Shown here one piece after another: positions 7,720 through 18,378 of a stretch of DNA of 64,000 nt. The position numbers and the translations under genes were made by a program. The stretch spans positions 1 through 64,000 of the forward strand of contig NZ_JAMSKT010000014.1 of the NCBI RefSeq assembly GCF_023806125.1, given 5' to 3'. Origin of the DNA: Clostridium caldaquaticum. GTDB lineage: Bacteria > Bacillota > Clostridia > Clostridiales > Clostridiaceae. Positions within the stretch are counted from its first letter, which is position 1. Every line of letters begins with the position of its first letter. A model generated the notes under the pieces. It made no database searches. It had not been told where the DNA came from and was given only the letters and a program-made list of their open reading frames with translations.

Positions 7720-10431
7720 ATGAAAAAAAGAAATTACGGGTTAATTACGTTAATTGTCTTAATAATTTTTATAATTTTGTTTTTTGACAGAATAGTAAGC
7801 TTCTTAGTAAATATAAAATGGTATGAAGAGGTAGGTTATCTTTCAGTATACTTTACAAAGCTGTCAGCTATAGCAAAGCTTATGATTCCATTATTTTTTA
7901 TAGTTTATATTGGAATATGGCTTTATTACAGGAGTTTAAGAGCAAATATTGCTAAAATATCTAATGTAATAGATGTTAACAAAAAGCCTTTAGAGAGAAA
8001 GATATTTATTATAACAAATTCATTAATATCTTTTTTAATATCTTATGCTATAGCATCTAACTATTGGTATAGAATACTTCAGTTTACAAATTCCGTAAGT
8101 TTTAATTTAAAAGACCCTATTTTTAATATGGATGTTTCATTTTTTATTTTTAAACTTCCTTTAATTGAATCCTTATATGGAGCAGTTATGGTTTTACTAG
8201 TGTTTTTAGTTATAATAACTCTAGTTGTATATTTTATGTTAAATGCTAAAGATAGACTCTTTACAAGAGATATAAAGAATGCCTTTACACAGGCAAAAGG
8301 TATAAAAAGCGGTATAACAAGGTTTGCTGGGAAACAGCTTGCAATTGTATCTGCACTTATATTGCTTTTTTTATCAGCAGGCTATATATTAAAATCCTTT
8401 AATATACTTTATAGTCCCACAGGTGTAGTCTATGGTGCGGGATATACAGATATAAAGGTAAGCCTGCTTTTTTACAGAATAATAAGTGCAGTATCCGTAA
8501 TAGCATCAATAGTTATATTTTTAAGTGTGCTTAGAGGTAAGGTTAAGCCTATAATAGTTTCTATAATTAGTATTGTAGTTTTAATTATAGGTCATGGTAT
8601 AGCTTTTGGAGTTGTTGAAAATTTTATAGTAAAATCCAATCAGATAAGTCTCGAGCAGCCTTATATAATTAATAATATAAATTATACAAGAAAAGCATTT
8701 AATATTGACAGCATTGAAGAAAGTACATTTGAAGTTAAGAACAACTTAACTAAGGAAGATATAAAAGAAAATAAAGAAACAATTGATAATATTAAAATCA
8801 ATTCCTATAAGCCGGCTCTTGAATTTTACAATCAAGTACAGGTTATTAGATATTATTATGATTTTAATGATATTGATATAGACAGATATAATATAAACGG
8901 CAAGTATAATCAGGTTTTTATTGCACCAAGAGAGATAGATTCAAGCAAATTAGAAGACAATGCAACAACCTGGCAGAATAAGCATTTAATATATACTCAT
9001 GGTTATGGAGTAGTTATGAGCAAAGTTAATTCTGTAACTTCAGAAGGACAGCCTGATTTTGTAATTAAAGATATACCACCTGAAAACAGCACAGATATAA
9101 GGCTTGAAAATCCAAGAATATACTTTGGTGAAAAGACAAATGAATATGCTATAGTTAATACAGACAGAGCAGAATTTGATTATCCAAAGGGCGGAGATAA
9201 TCAGTGGAATAAGTATGACGGTAAAGCAGGAATAAAGATGAGTTTTATAAACAGAGTACTTTTTGCAATTAATGAAAGAAATATGAATTTCCTGCTTTCA
9301 AGAGATATAAATAGTGACAGTAAAATACTTATAAATAGAAATATTATGGAGAGAGTACAGAAAATAGCACCATTTTTAAGCTATGACAGCGATCCATATA
9401 TAGTTATAAGTGATGGAAAGCTGTATTGGATAATAGATGCTTATACTACCTCCGACAGATTTCCGTATTCACAGCCTTATAATAATATAAACTATATTAG
9501 AAATTCAGTAAAAGTTGTAATTGATGCTGCAGATGGTGATACAAATTTTTATATTGTAGATAAAAATGATCCTATAGCTATCAGCTATTCAAAGATATTC
9601 CCAGGGCTTTTCAAAGATGTAAGTACACTGCCTACGGATTTAGTAAGCCACTTTAGGTATCCGGAAGGAATATTTAATATACAGTGTGAGGTGCTTGGAA
9701 AATATCACATGACCGATGCAGGAGTATTTTATAATGGAGAAGATTTATGGGAAGTTTCAAAGAATCAAAAAACAGTAGAAGGCGAGAAGCAAATAAATGA
9801 AGGGTCTTATATGGTTATGAGGCTGCCAGATAATGATAAAGAAGAAATGATACTTTTAGAGTATTTTAATATGAGAAACAAGGATAATATGGTAGCTTTA
9901 CTAGGTGCCAGAATGGATAAAGATAACTATGGAAAGATAGTTCTTTATAAATTCCCGACACAAAAAACCATATACAGTCCGTATCTTTTTAAACAGAAAC
10001 TAAACCAAGACCCTTTAATTTCCAAGGAAATATCTCTTTGGAATAAGGAAGGTTCAGAAATTATATATGGAGATACAATGATTATACCTATAAATAACTC
10101 TCTTCTTTATATTGAACCTATTTATTTAAGAGCAACTGGTAAAAATAGTATTCCCGAGATGAAAAGAATAGTGGTTTCCTATGGAGACAGGATAATACTT
10201 GCTGAAAGTGTAGATAGTGCTTTAGAGCAAATATTCAACTATACTCAGGAAACAAAACAAATGCCGCAAACTTCAAGTACTAATATGGATTCTAATACTA
10301 AAGAAAAAATAAAAGGAGCAAAAGAAGTATTTGATAAAGCTATTGAAGCTCAAAAAAATGGAGACTGGGCAAAGTACGGTGAATACATTAATAACCTTCA
10401 AAATATTTTAAATGAATTAAATAAGGATTAA
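7720..10431 (+). CDS. UPF0182 family large membrane protein
   Basis: A 903-residue protein. About seven hydrophobic segments fall within residues 8-300, followed by a ~550-residue extracytoplasmic or soluble domain rich in Asn/Asp/Tyr, and a short C-terminal tail with an [11 protein letters not shown]-type motif. Length and architecture match UPF0182 (COG1615), found across Firmicutes, Actinobacteria and Cyanobacteria. No biochemical role is established. GAGAGG lies 7 bases before ATG 7720. It ends in a clean terminator and forms the 3' end of the niaR/DUF362 gene group. Confidence 0.85.
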   Translation: MKKRNYGLITLIVLIIFIILFFDRIVSFLVNIKWYEEVGYLSVYFTKLSAIAKLMIPLFFIVYIGIWLYYRSLRANIAKISNVIDVNKKPLERKIFIITNSLISFLISYAIASNYWYRILQFTNSVSFNLKDPIFNMDVSFFIFKLPLIESLYGAVMVLLVFLVIITLVVYFMLNAKDRLFTRDIKNAFTQAKGIKSGITRFAGKQLAIVSALILLFLSAGYILKSFNILYSPTGVVYGAGYTDIKVSLLFYRIISAVSVIASIVIFLSVLRGKVKPIIVSIISIVVLIIGHGIAFGVVENFIVKSNQISLEQPYIINNINYTRKAFNIDSIEESTFEVKNNLTKEDIKENKETIDNIKINSYKPALEFYNQVQVIRYYYDFNDIDIDRYNINGKYNQVFIAPREIDSSKLEDNATTWQNKHLIYTHGYGVVMSKVNSVTSEGQPDFVIKDIPPENSTDIRLENPRIYFGEKTNEYAIVNTDRAEFDYPKGGDNQWNKYDGKAGIKMSFINRVLFAINERNMNFLLSRDINSDSKILINRNIMERVQKIAPFLSYDSDPYIVISDGKLYWIIDAYTTSDRFPYSQPYNNINYIRNSVKVVIDAADGDTNFYIVDKNDPIAISYSKIFPGLFKDVSTLPTDLVSHFRYPEGIFNIQCEVLGKYHMTDAGVFYNGEDLWEVSKNQKTVEGEKQINEGSYMVMRLPDNDKEEMILLEYFNMRNKDNMVALLGARMDKDNYGKIVLYKFPTQKTIYSPYLFKQKLNQDPLISKEISLWNKEGSEIIYGDTMIIPINNSLLYIEPIYLRATGKNSIPEMKRIVVSYGDRIILAESVDSALEQIFNYTQETKQMPQTSSTNMDSNTKEKIKGAKEVFDKAIEAQKNGDWAKYGEYINNLQNILNELNKD

Positions 10432-10442
10432 ATTTTTAAAGT

Positions 10443-10475
10443 AAAAGGGAAAATAATTGTTCCCTTTTATTTTTT
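10443..10475 (+). terminator. Terminator after UPF0182 gene
   Basis: AAAAGGGAA (10443-10451) pairs with TTCCCTTTT (10460-10468), followed by ATTTTTT. Confidence 0.85.
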
Positions 10476-10605
10476 GCATACTTAATCAGTTTAAACTTTA
10501 TAAAAGTGTAAAGAATACCAATGTATAAGCATAATTTTTAAAGCAATATTATAAAAATTTTTTTCAAATTATTTCATACACTTTATTCCTAAAGATAAAA
10601 TTGGT

Positions 10606-10741
10606 AATATAATAGAAGAGGGAAAAATAAAATTGAACAGTATCGAAGGAAGATTTTAAAAGGCTATATAATAATATTCCTATAGGTACAGAGGTTGTGA
10701 TACACTAAAGACCTAGGAAACTAGGAGGAAGGTTTTAATTT
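10606..10741 (+). promoter_or_regulatory. Promoter and structured 5' leader of the oxidoreductase gene
   Basis: A TATAAT box at 10606-10611 would start a transcript with about 120 untranslated bases. The last part can fold: AGGT...ACCT encloses GTG-ATA-CAC (about 10692-10715), and CCTAG-GAAA-CTAGG forms a tetraloop hairpin at about 10714-10727 whose 3' arm overlaps the AGGAGG ribosome site. I do not recognise a known riboswitch class. Bases 10476-10605 hold only AT-rich sequence. Confidence 0.4.
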
Positions 10742-12136
10742 ATGGATTATGATATACTTATTTTAGGAGGGGGAATCATAGGCTGTGCTGCAGCTTATGA
10801 GCTTTCTAAGTATAGTTTAAATATTGCAGTAATAGAAAAGGATTATGATATTGCAGATGATGTAGCTCTTATAAATTCGGCTGTAGTATATGATGGTATA
10901 GAATGCAGTGATTCTTTGGTTTCTAAGCTTGAGGTAATGGGAAATAATATGTTTGATGAAATTACCTCAAAATTTAAAGTTCCATTTAAGAGAACAGGAG
11001 GCCTTATAATAGCAGGTAATAAAAAAGAAGAACAAAAGATAATAAAAATGTATGATAGAGCTGTTAAAAGAGGAATTCAAAATATAAAGCTTTTAGACAG
11101 CTCAGAGGTATATAAAATGGAGCCTAATCTTAATATTAAGGTTGAAAAGGCACTTCATTCTGAAAATATAGGGGTTGTTTGTCCCTATGATTTGGCTTTG
11201 GCCTATGCAGAAGTTGCTTTTGATAATGGCGTTAATTTTAAGCTTGAGGAAGAGGTTATAGATATTCAAAGAATATCAAAAGGTTTTAAAGTTGAAACTA
11301 ATAAAAATAAATTCACCTGCAAAATGGTAATAAACACTGCTCCTGTAAAAAAATATAGTATAGATGAAAATTATGAGGACATAGTAAATAATGTTTTCTA
11401 TTTAAAATATTTTTTACTGGAAAAGGATTTTAAGGGGATTTTTAAAAATACTTTATTTACCATAAGTTCAGAGGGGGAAAGGGAATTTACTATTCCTTCT
11501 ATGCAGGGCAATACTATAGCTGCACTTAATACAAAAGAAAATTTAAGCTATAATGAAAGCATTAAAAAGATATCTGCTATTATAAATGGTGTCAAGGATG
11601 AAAATATTACAAGCTTTTATCAGTCTATGTTTTATAAAAATAATGTACTTATAGATGACAGTTCAGTAGATAAAGGTTATATAAAAATATCGGCAAAGCA
11701 CTATGGAGAAGTTACAATGACACCTTCTATTGCCAAAATAATCTGTGAAACTGTGGTAAGTAATATGAAATGCAGGCTTAAAAAAGATTTTCACGATAAA
11801 AGAAGGGAATTTTATAAATTTAGAGAATTATCTAATAAGGAAAGAGATGAAATAATAAAATTAGATAAAAGATATGCAAAAATAGTCTGCCTTTGTGAAA
11901 TGATTACTGAAGGTGAAATAATCGAGGCTATAAGAAGACCTTTGGGTGCCCGTACTCTTGAAGGTGTAAAAAGAAGGACTGGTACAACACTAGGAAGCTG
12001 CCAGGGAGCATATTGTACAAGTAAAATAGTTTCTATATTAGCTAGAGAAACAAACAAACAAATAACAGAGATAGTTAAAGATTCTAAAAATTCTAGAATT
12101 GTATTAAACAGGATAAAAGAATTTGATGGGGTGTAA
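10742..12136 (+). CDS. GlpA-like FAD-dependent oxidoreductase with C-terminal BFD [2Fe-2S] domain
   Basis: The N-terminal ~350 residues are a DAO/glycerol-3-phosphate dehydrogenase-type FAD domain (ILGGGIIGCAAAYELSKY dinucleotide fold, E34-type IEKDYDI). The C-terminal ~85 residues are a BFD-like iron-sulfur domain with four cysteines in CLCEMITEGEI and GSCQGAYC. This architecture is typical of clostridial GlpA-like enzymes that oxidise glycerol-3-phosphate or a related hydroxy-acid. Normally an NAD/FAD oxidoreductase and a DUF1667 protein follow. Here only a shortened DUF1667 gene does, 3 bases downstream. The exact substrate is unknown. AGGAGGAAGG sits ahead of ATG 10742. Confidence 0.85.
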   Translation: MDYDILILGGGIIGCAAAYELSKYSLNIAVIEKDYDIADDVALINSAVVYDGIECSDSLVSKLEVMGNNMFDEITSKFKVPFKRTGGLIIAGNKKEEQKIIKMYDRAVKRGIQNIKLLDSSEVYKMEPNLNIKVEKALHSENIGVVCPYDLALAYAEVAFDNGVNFKLEEEVIDIQRISKGFKVETNKNKFTCKMVINTAPVKKYSIDENYEDIVNNVFYLKYFLLEKDFKGIFKNTLFTISSEGEREFTIPSMQGNTIAALNTKENLSYNESIKKISAIINGVKDENITSFYQSMFYKNNVLIDDSSVDKGYIKISAKHYGEVTMTPSIAKIICETVVSNMKCRLKKDFHDKRREFYKFRELSNKERDEIIKLDKRYAKIVCLCEMITEGEIIEAIRRPLGARTLEGVKRRTGTTLGSCQGAYCTSKIVSILARETNKQITEIVKDSKNSRIVLNRIKEFDGV

Positions 12137-12139
12137 TTT

Positions 12140-12379
12140 ATGGATTGTGGCAGCAAAAGCGGAATCTTAACTACTTTAGTCAGAATAAAAGGTTCAAAAC
12201 TTAATGTAGTACCTGTAAAAAGCAGTAAGCCCATAGATAAAAAACTTTGGATAGAATGTTCAAAGGCACTTAGCAGAATATATGTAGGAGTTCCTATAAA
12301 AATTGGGGATGTAGTTTGTAAAAATATTTTAAATACAGGTGTAGATATTATCTGTACCAAAAATGTAAATAAAGAATAA
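12140..12379 (+). CDS. DUF1667 protein lacking its N-terminal cysteine region
   Basis: This is a 79-residue protein. The part from LTTLVRIKGSKLNVVPVKS through PVKIGDVVCKNILNTGVDI matches the C-terminal half of DUF1667. In full-length relatives (~120 residues), that half is preceded by a CxxCPxGC-type metal-binding segment. That segment is absent, and no upstream in-frame extension exists, since the previous gene's stop is 3 bases away. GGGGTG (12127-12132) serves ATG 12140. It may be a reduced but translated accessory subunit, or a decaying gene. It lies 27 bases before serS. Confidence 0.7.
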   Translation: MDCGSKSGILTTLVRIKGSKLNVVPVKSSKPIDKKLWIECSKALSRIYVGVPIKIGDVVCKNILNTGVDIICTKNVNKE

Positions 12380-13684
<1,305 letters not shown>

Positions 13685-13727
13685 AAATTAAGTGTTGAAT
13701 ATTTTTAAGTTTTACTGTAAATTATAT

Positions 13728-13758
13728 AGTGTGCAGGGAGACAATGACCTTGCACACT
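13728..13758 (+). repeat. Inverted repeat downstream of serS
   Basis: AGTGTGCA (13728-13735) pairs with TGCACACT (13751-13758) around a 15-base loop. No T-run follows, so it is at best an unusual terminator or an mRNA 3'-end stabiliser. Confidence 0.5.
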
Positions 13759-13785
13759 GAAATAAAAATTATAGCAAAAATATTG

Positions 13786-13814
13786 TTGACAAAACAAAAA
13801 CTCTTTGCTATAAT
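13786..13814 (+). promoter_or_regulatory. Promoter of the tRNA-Ser pair
   Basis: A consensus TTGACA (13786-13791) and TATAAT (13809-13814) with a 17-base spacer, 22 bases before tRNA-Ser(TGA). This is the strongest promoter sequence in the window. Confidence 0.9.
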
Positions 13815-13835
13815 AATCATTGTCGTCAGATATAT

Positions 13836-13926
13836 GGAAAGATGGTCGAGTTGGTTTAAGGCACCGGTCTTGAAAACCGGCGTACGGGTGACCGTACCGT
13901 GGGTTCGAATCCCACTCTTTCCGCCA
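13836..13926 (+). tRNA. tRNA-Ser (TGA)
   Basis: A 91-base class II tRNA with a long variable arm (GTACGGGTGACCGTAC) and encoded CCA. The anticodon loop CTTGAAA between CCGGT and ACCGG gives TGA. It reads UCA and, by wobble, other UCN codons. Confidence 0.95.
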
Positions 13927-13940
13927 TTTAAATATAATAT

Positions 13941-14031
13941 GGAGACGTACTCAAGTGGCCGAAGAGGACGGTTTGCTAAACCGTTAGTAGGGGCAACTCT
14001 AGCATGGGTTCGAATCCCATCGTCTCCGCCA
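13941..14031 (+). tRNA. tRNA-Ser (GCT)
   Basis: A class II tRNA with long variable arm and encoded CCA. The anticodon loop TTGCTAA gives GCT, reading AGU/AGC. It lies 14 bases after tRNA-Ser(TGA), same transcript. Confidence 0.95.
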
Positions 14032-14037
14032 TAGAGG

Positions 14038-14062
14038 CACCTAACTTAGTTTAGGTGTTTTT
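14038..14062 (+). terminator. Short terminator after tRNA-Ser pair
   Basis: CACCTAA (14038-14044) pairs with TTAGGTG (14051-14057), followed by TTTTT. The short stem may allow read-through into tRNA-Arg, which has no obvious promoter of its own. Confidence 0.6.
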
Positions 14063-14072
14063 AAATATATAT

Positions 14073-14149
14073 GCGGCGGTAGCTCAGTTGGATAGAGTAG
14101 CTGGCTACGAACCAGTTGGTCGGGAGTTCGAATCTTCTCCGCCGCACCA
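14073..14149 (+). tRNA. tRNA-Arg (ACG)
   Basis: The acceptor GCGGCGG pairs with CCGCCGC. The loop CTACGAA gives anticodon ACG, whose A34 must be deaminated to inosine by TadA (encoded at 23109 in this window) to read CGU/CGC/CGA. CCA is encoded. Its 3' half is repeated in decayed form at 18345-18378, on the far side of the iron-transport genes. Confidence 0.95.
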
Positions 14150-14200
14150 AAATGCTCTTAAAGCTAATAATATTAATGCTTTAAGGGCATTTTTATTTTT
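14150..14200 (+). terminator. Terminator after tRNA-Arg
   Basis: AAATGCTCTTAAAGC (14150-14164) pairs with GCTTTAAGGGCATTT (14178-14192), followed by TTATTTTTTT. Confidence 0.88.
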
Positions 14201-14232
14201 TTAAAACAGCTGATAATATTTTTCAATATAAG

Positions 14233-14291
14233 TTGACAAATTTAACTTAGTATTGTACTATAATACATAGATGATAATGATAATTAATATC
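14233..14291 (+). promoter_or_regulatory. Promoter with Fur-box-like operator
   Basis: TTGACA (14233-14238) and TATAAT (14259-14264) have a 20-base spacer, longer than ideal. Just downstream, 14273-14291 reads GATAATGATAATTAATATC, matching the 19-base Fur consensus GATAATGATAATCATTATC at 17 positions. A repressor bound there would block the start site, so iron repression of the transporter is expected. Confidence 0.75.
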
Positions 14292-14340
14292 AATTCGATA
14301 TAGTTATCAGGGATTTAATTAAACAATTAGGAGGTTAAAT

Positions 14341-15369
14341 ATGAAACTAAAATCAATAAGTTCTATGATTCTTGCTTGTGCATTATTTATAACAGGATGC
14401 TCAAGTGCAACAGAAAAAACACAAGGTGAATCTAAGGTCGAGGAAAGCTCTTCTGTCACTTATCCAATTACAGTTAAACATGCATTCGGGGAAACTGTAA
14501 TAGAAAAAGAACCCAAAAATGTTGTTGCAATTTCTTGGAGTAATCAAGATACCCCTTTAGCATTAGGAGTTGTACCAGCTGGTGTATCTAAGGCAAACTA
14601 TGGTAAAACAGATGAAAATGGATTATTACCTTGGACAGCAGCAAAATATAAAGAATTAGGAGTGGATAAACCAGTTGTTTTTGACGACGTTGATGGTTTA
14701 GATTATGAGGCTATAAGTAATTCCAAGCCAGATGTTATATTAGCAGCATACTCAGGGATTAAACAAGAAGAATATGATTTATTAAGTAAAATTGCTCCTG
14801 TAGTAGCATATCCTAACCTTCCGTGGCAAACATATTGGAGAGATCAAATAATAACTAATGCAACTGGAATGGGTAAAAAAGCAGAAGGAGAGAAATTGGT
14901 TTCAGATTTGGAGAAATTAATAGCAGAAAAAGCTGCTAAGTATCCTAACATTAAAGGTAAAAAAGTTGCTTTCTGTTACTTTAGTCCTACTGATTTAGGT
15001 AAGTTCTACATATATACTTCAACAGATCCCCGTGTAGCGTACCTGTATGATTTAGGATTAGTAGAGGCTGATAGTGTTAAAGAAATTGCGAAAGATACAA
15101 AAAGTTTTGCTCTTACAATTAGCTCCGAAAATATTGATAAATTAACAGATGTAGATGTAATTGTGGCTTATGGAAATGATGCATTATTAAAACAACTTCA
15201 AGCTGATAAATTATTAGGAACACTTCCAGCAATTAAAAATGGTGCTGTTGCACTTATTGAAGATGGATCAGCACTGGCAGCATCTGCTACCCCAAGTGCC
15301 TTATCTATTCCTGCAACTATAGATGAATATTTAAATATAATTGGAGAGGCAGCAGATAAAGTAAAATGA
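14341..15369 (+). CDS. Iron-siderophore ABC transporter, substrate-binding lipoprotein
   Basis: A lipid-anchored receptor for a ferric siderophore, 342 residues. A signal with lipobox FITGC places the acylated Cys at residue 20. The rest is a class III (TroA/FhuD/FepB-like) binding fold, with EKEPKNVVAISWSNQDTPLALGVVPAGV and SNSKPDVILAAYSGI as typical blocks. AGGAGG stands 8 bases before ATG 14341. It heads a four-gene operon with two permeases and an ATPase. The particular siderophore cannot be read from sequence, and no siderophore synthesis genes are nearby, so a borrowed siderophore is likely. Confidence 0.88.
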   Translation: MKLKSISSMILACALFITGCSSATEKTQGESKVEESSSVTYPITVKHAFGETVIEKEPKNVVAISWSNQDTPLALGVVPAGVSKANYGKTDENGLLPWTAAKYKELGVDKPVVFDDVDGLDYEAISNSKPDVILAAYSGIKQEEYDLLSKIAPVVAYPNLPWQTYWRDQIITNATGMGKKAEGEKLVSDLEKLIAEKAAKYPNIKGKKVAFCYFSPTDLGKFYIYTSTDPRVAYLYDLGLVEADSVKEIAKDTKSFALTISSENIDKLTDVDVIVAYGNDALLKQLQADKLLGTLPAIKNGAVALIEDGSALAASATPSALSIPATIDEYLNIIGEAADKVK

Positions 15370-16364
15370 AATTTACAAAGATAATAGGAATATATTTAGT
15401 GAGTTTTATTTTTCTAGGTATGTGTGTACTTTCATCCTTGGCATGGGGGTCAAAAAACATAGAATTTAGTCAGGTTATAAATTCTTTACTAAATAATCAG
15501 GATATGTCTTTTGCTGCATTAGTGGTTCGTGAGCGTATTCCTAGAACAATTTTTAGTATTATGGCAGGGGCTTCTCTTGGAATATCAGGAGCCCTTATGC
15601 AATCTATAACTAGAAATCCAATAGCTGACCCAAGTATCTTAGGTGTTAATACAGGGGCATCTTTATCTGTTGTAATTGGAATAGCATTTTTTAATATTAA
15701 TTCAGCAAATCAGTATATTTGGCTTGCACTACTTGGAGCAGGCATAACAGCAGTGCTTGTATATTTTATTGCATCTATTGGCAATGGTGGAATGACTCCT
15801 ATTAAGCTTGCATTATCAGGGTCTGCAACTAGTGCAGTTTTAACATCTTTAGTAAGTGTAATTATACTTCCTAGAAGCGAGGTTATGGATGAATTTAGAT
15901 TTTGGCAGGTTGGTAGTGTAAGTGGTGCGACTTGGGAGGATATTAATTTAATATTACCATTCATAATAATTGGATTAATAATAAGTATAGTAGCAACGCC
16001 AGCACTAAATGTTTTAGCATTAGGAGATGATGTTGCAACTGGTCTAGGTGTAAATAAAGGTTTTATAAGAGTTGTTTGTGCAATTGCAGGAGTTATACTA
16101 TGTGGTGCAATTACGGCAATCGCTGGTCCTATTGCATTTATAGGGTTGATGATACCCCACAGCATACGTCTTATTTTTGGTTCAAATTTAAGGGGAATAA
16201 TTCCCTTATCTGCTATTGGAGGTGGAGCACTTTTAATAATTTCAGATGTTTTGGGAAGAGTAATTGGAAGTCCAGGTGAAGTTCAGGTAGGAATTATAAC
16301 AGCATTTATAGGAGCACCAATTCTTATTATAATTGCTAGGAAAGCGAAGGTGAAAGCTATATGA
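15366..16364 (+). CDS. Iron-siderophore ABC transporter permease (FecCD family)
   Basis: A membrane permease of 332 residues with about nine or ten hydrophobic helices. Family blocks include RIPRTIFSIMAGASLGISGALMQSITRNPIADPSILGVNTGA near residue 55, and the ATPase-contact loop near GDDVATGLGVN plus GPIAFIGLMIPHSIR. The start ATG overlaps the receptor stop by 4 bases (ATGA), so translation is coupled. With the next permease it forms the heterodimeric channel. CGT arginine codons are more frequent than in the neighbouring Liv genes by eye (not counted). Confidence 0.92.
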   Translation: MKFTKIIGIYLVSFIFLGMCVLSSLAWGSKNIEFSQVINSLLNNQDMSFAALVVRERIPRTIFSIMAGASLGISGALMQSITRNPIADPSILGVNTGASLSVVIGIAFFNINSANQYIWLALLGAGITAVLVYFIASIGNGGMTPIKLALSGSATSAVLTSLVSVIILPRSEVMDEFRFWQVGSVSGATWEDINLILPFIIIGLIISIVATPALNVLALGDDVATGLGVNKGFIRVVCAIAGVILCGAITAIAGPIAFIGLMIPHSIRLIFGSNLRGIIPLSAIGGGALLIISDVLGRVIGSPGEVQVGIITAFIGAPILIIIARKAKVKAI

Positions 16365-17386
16365 TACAAACTAATCACACTATGATTAGACCGGGTTATA
16401 TTAGAAGAAAAACTCGTTTGATTAGCATTAATATAATTTTACTTATTGTAACAGTATGTACTTGTCTAATTATGCTTTTATATGGAAAAACTAATTATGA
16501 TTTAAATACAGTTATAAGAGTTCTTACTGGAGAACAAATACAAGGAGCCAACTTCGCTATAGCAACTCTACGTTTACCAAGAATGCTTTGTGGACTTTTA
16601 GCTGGATTAGCTTTCGGTATATCTGGGAATACTTTTCAAACTATGCTAAGAAACCCATTAGCAAGTCCTGATATTATAGGAATAAGCTCAGGTTCAAGTG
16701 TTGCGGCAGTTTTCTGTATATTGGTTCTTCGTTTAAGTGGGACTGGTGTTTCTATAGCTGCAGTAACTACTGGAATTTTAGTAGCATCGCTTATATATGT
16801 GCTCTCTAAAGGTTCAAATTTTTCAGGTGGAAGGCTTATACTTATAGGAATTGGAATGCAGGCAATGATAAATGCACTTATAGCATATTTACTGGCTAAG
16901 GCTTCACAACATGATGTAGGAGCTGCACTTAGATGGTTAAGTGGAAGTTTAAATGGAATGCGTATTGAAGATGTACCAGCTTTATTTATCGTTGTTGTTA
17001 TATTTGGAATTATTATTTTATGTTTAACAAAACAGCTTCAAATATTAGAATTGGGGGATGAGTTTGCAACTACACTTGGTATTAAAATAAATTTAATACG
17101 GATTATTCTAATTTTAAGTTCTGTATTTTTAATTGCTTTTGCAACGGCTGTTACAGGACCTATATCTTTTGTTGCATTTTTATCAGGTCCAATAGCAGCT
17201 AGGCTTGTTGGATTAGGAGCACCAAATAGTTTAGCCTCAGGTTTAGTTGGAGAATTATTAGTACTTGTAGCAGATATGATTGGTCAGTTTGCTTTTGGTA
17301 CAAGATTTCCTGTAGGTGTAGTTACAGGAATTTTGGGAGCGCCATATATGCTATTTCTATTAATAGTTATAAACAGGAGGGTTTAA
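16361..17386 (+). CDS. Iron-siderophore ABC transporter permease (FecCD family), second subunit
   Basis: The second FecCD permease, 341 residues, with a longer cytoplasmic N-terminus (about 20 basic residues) before the first helix. Conserved blocks are RLPRMLCGLLAGLAFGISGNTFQTMLRNPLASPDIIGISSG and GPISFVAFLSGPIAARLVG. Start overlaps the preceding stop by 4 bases. It should pair with the product of the gene at 15366. A 92-base gap without a clear promoter or terminator follows before the ATPase gene. Confidence 0.92.
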   Translation: MIQTNHTMIRPGYIRRKTRLISINIILLIVTVCTCLIMLLYGKTNYDLNTVIRVLTGEQIQGANFAIATLRLPRMLCGLLAGLAFGISGNTFQTMLRNPLASPDIIGISSGSSVAAVFCILVLRLSGTGVSIAAVTTGILVASLIYVLSKGSNFSGGRLILIGIGMQAMINALIAYLLAKASQHDVGAALRWLSGSLNGMRIEDVPALFIVVVIFGIIILCLTKQLQILELGDEFATTLGIKINLIRIILILSSVFLIAFATAVTGPISFVAFLSGPIAARLVGLGAPNSLASGLVGELLVLVADMIGQFAFGTRFPVGVVTGILGAPYMLFLLIVINRRV

Positions 17387-17478
17387 GTATTAAATGGGCT
17401 TAAACGGGCTATCTGTTACTGGAAGTGACGTTCTTAGATTGATTGGGTCCTATGAAATAAAATGAAGGAGGAAGTGTA

Positions 17479-18333
17479 ATGACTAAAAAACAACTATTAT
17501 TTGAAGCAAAAGAAATAGTAACTGGATATGACAAAAAGATTATAATTGATGGAATTGATATAACTATTCCAAGTAATAAAATAAGTGTTATTATCGGAGC
17601 TAATGCATGTGGTAAATCAACTTTACTTAAAACACTTGCAAGACTTATTAGACCTGTGTCAGGAAAAGTTATAATTGATGGTAAAAAAATTACTTCAATG
17701 CCTTCTAAAGAACTAGCAAAAGTTTTAGGTCTACTTCCTCAATCACCAATAGTTCCAGAAGGTATTACTGTTTGGGATTTAGTTTCAAGAGGTAGATATC
17801 CATATCAATCCTTTTTGAAAAGTATTGATAAAACTGATTTTGAAGCTGTAGAAGAAGCACTTGAAATAATGGGAATAACAGAACTTGCTAATCGTAATGT
17901 AGATGAGCTGTCTGGTGGGCAGCGTCAGAGAGTTTGGATTGCTATGGCACTTGCTCAGCAAACAGATATACTTCTACTAGATGAGCCTACAACCTATCTT
18001 GATATTGCTTACCAGGTAGAAATTCTTGATTTATTAACGGATTTAAACCGTAAAAGAGGAACTACTATTGTAATGGTGCTTCATGATATAAATTTGTCTG
18101 CTAGATATGCGGATTATATATTTGCTCTTCGTAATGGGAAATTAATTGTTCAGGGGACACCATCAGAGGTTATAACATCAGAATTAATCCATACAGTATT
18201 TGGATTAGATTGTGTGGTTATAGAAGATCCAGTATCATCTTCACCTTTTATAATTCCAAGAGGAAGACATCACTCTATATCCACAAAAGCAAGTGATAAT
18301 AGTCTGGAAAAGCCAAGACTTGTAATAGGATAA
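17479..18333 (+). CDS. Iron-siderophore ABC transporter ATP-binding protein (FhuC/FecE-like)
   Basis: A cytoplasmic ATPase, 284 residues. Walker A is GANACGKSTLLK, with Cys in the loop as often seen in this group. The signature is LSGGQRQRVWIAMALAQ, Walker B ILLLDEPTTYLD, and the switch region VLHDINLSARYADYI. The ~30 C-terminal residues past the domain are basic and Ser-rich. GGAGGAAG precedes ATG 17479. It completes the four-gene siderophore importer. No terminator follows. Instead, a tRNA-like relic starts 12 bases after the stop. Confidence 0.93.
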   Translation: MTKKQLLFEAKEIVTGYDKKIIIDGIDITIPSNKISVIIGANACGKSTLLKTLARLIRPVSGKVIIDGKKITSMPSKELAKVLGLLPQSPIVPEGITVWDLVSRGRYPYQSFLKSIDKTDFEAVEEALEIMGITELANRNVDELSGGQRQRVWIAMALAQQTDILLLDEPTTYLDIAYQVEILDLLTDLNRKRGTTIVMVLHDINLSARYADYIFALRNGKLIVQGTPSEVITSELIHTVFGLDCVVIEDPVSSSPFIIPRGRHHSISTKASDNSLEKPRLVIG

Positions 18334-18344
18334 GTTGTAGGCAA

Positions 18345-18378
18345 TCCAGTTTGTCAGGAGTTTGAATCTTTTCTGCAA
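18345..18378 (+). pseudogene. Degenerate 3' half of a tRNA-Arg
   Basis: Bases 18346-18376 align without gaps to 14112-14142 of tRNA-Arg(ACG) at 26 of 31 positions, running from the 3' anticodon stem through the variable and T arms. All but one difference are transitions. It has no CCA and no 5' half. Together with the intact tRNA it brackets the iron transporter as a direct repeat, the pattern left by site-specific integration at a tRNA. No integrase remains. Confidence 0.6.

Noticed and set aside
10690-10740. Known riboswitch (glycine, THF, c-di-GMP, fluoride)
   Set aside because: Conserved cores of these classes were looked for and not found; only a local hairpin remains.
13729-14034. Open frame of 101 codons across the serine tRNA pair
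   Set aside because: It runs through both tRNA-Ser genes and their promoter, has no ribosome site and encodes tRNA sequence; not a gene.
16076-16279. Small frame within the first siderophore permease gene
   Set aside because: It lies wholly inside a well-supported FecCD gene in another frame, with no ribosome site.
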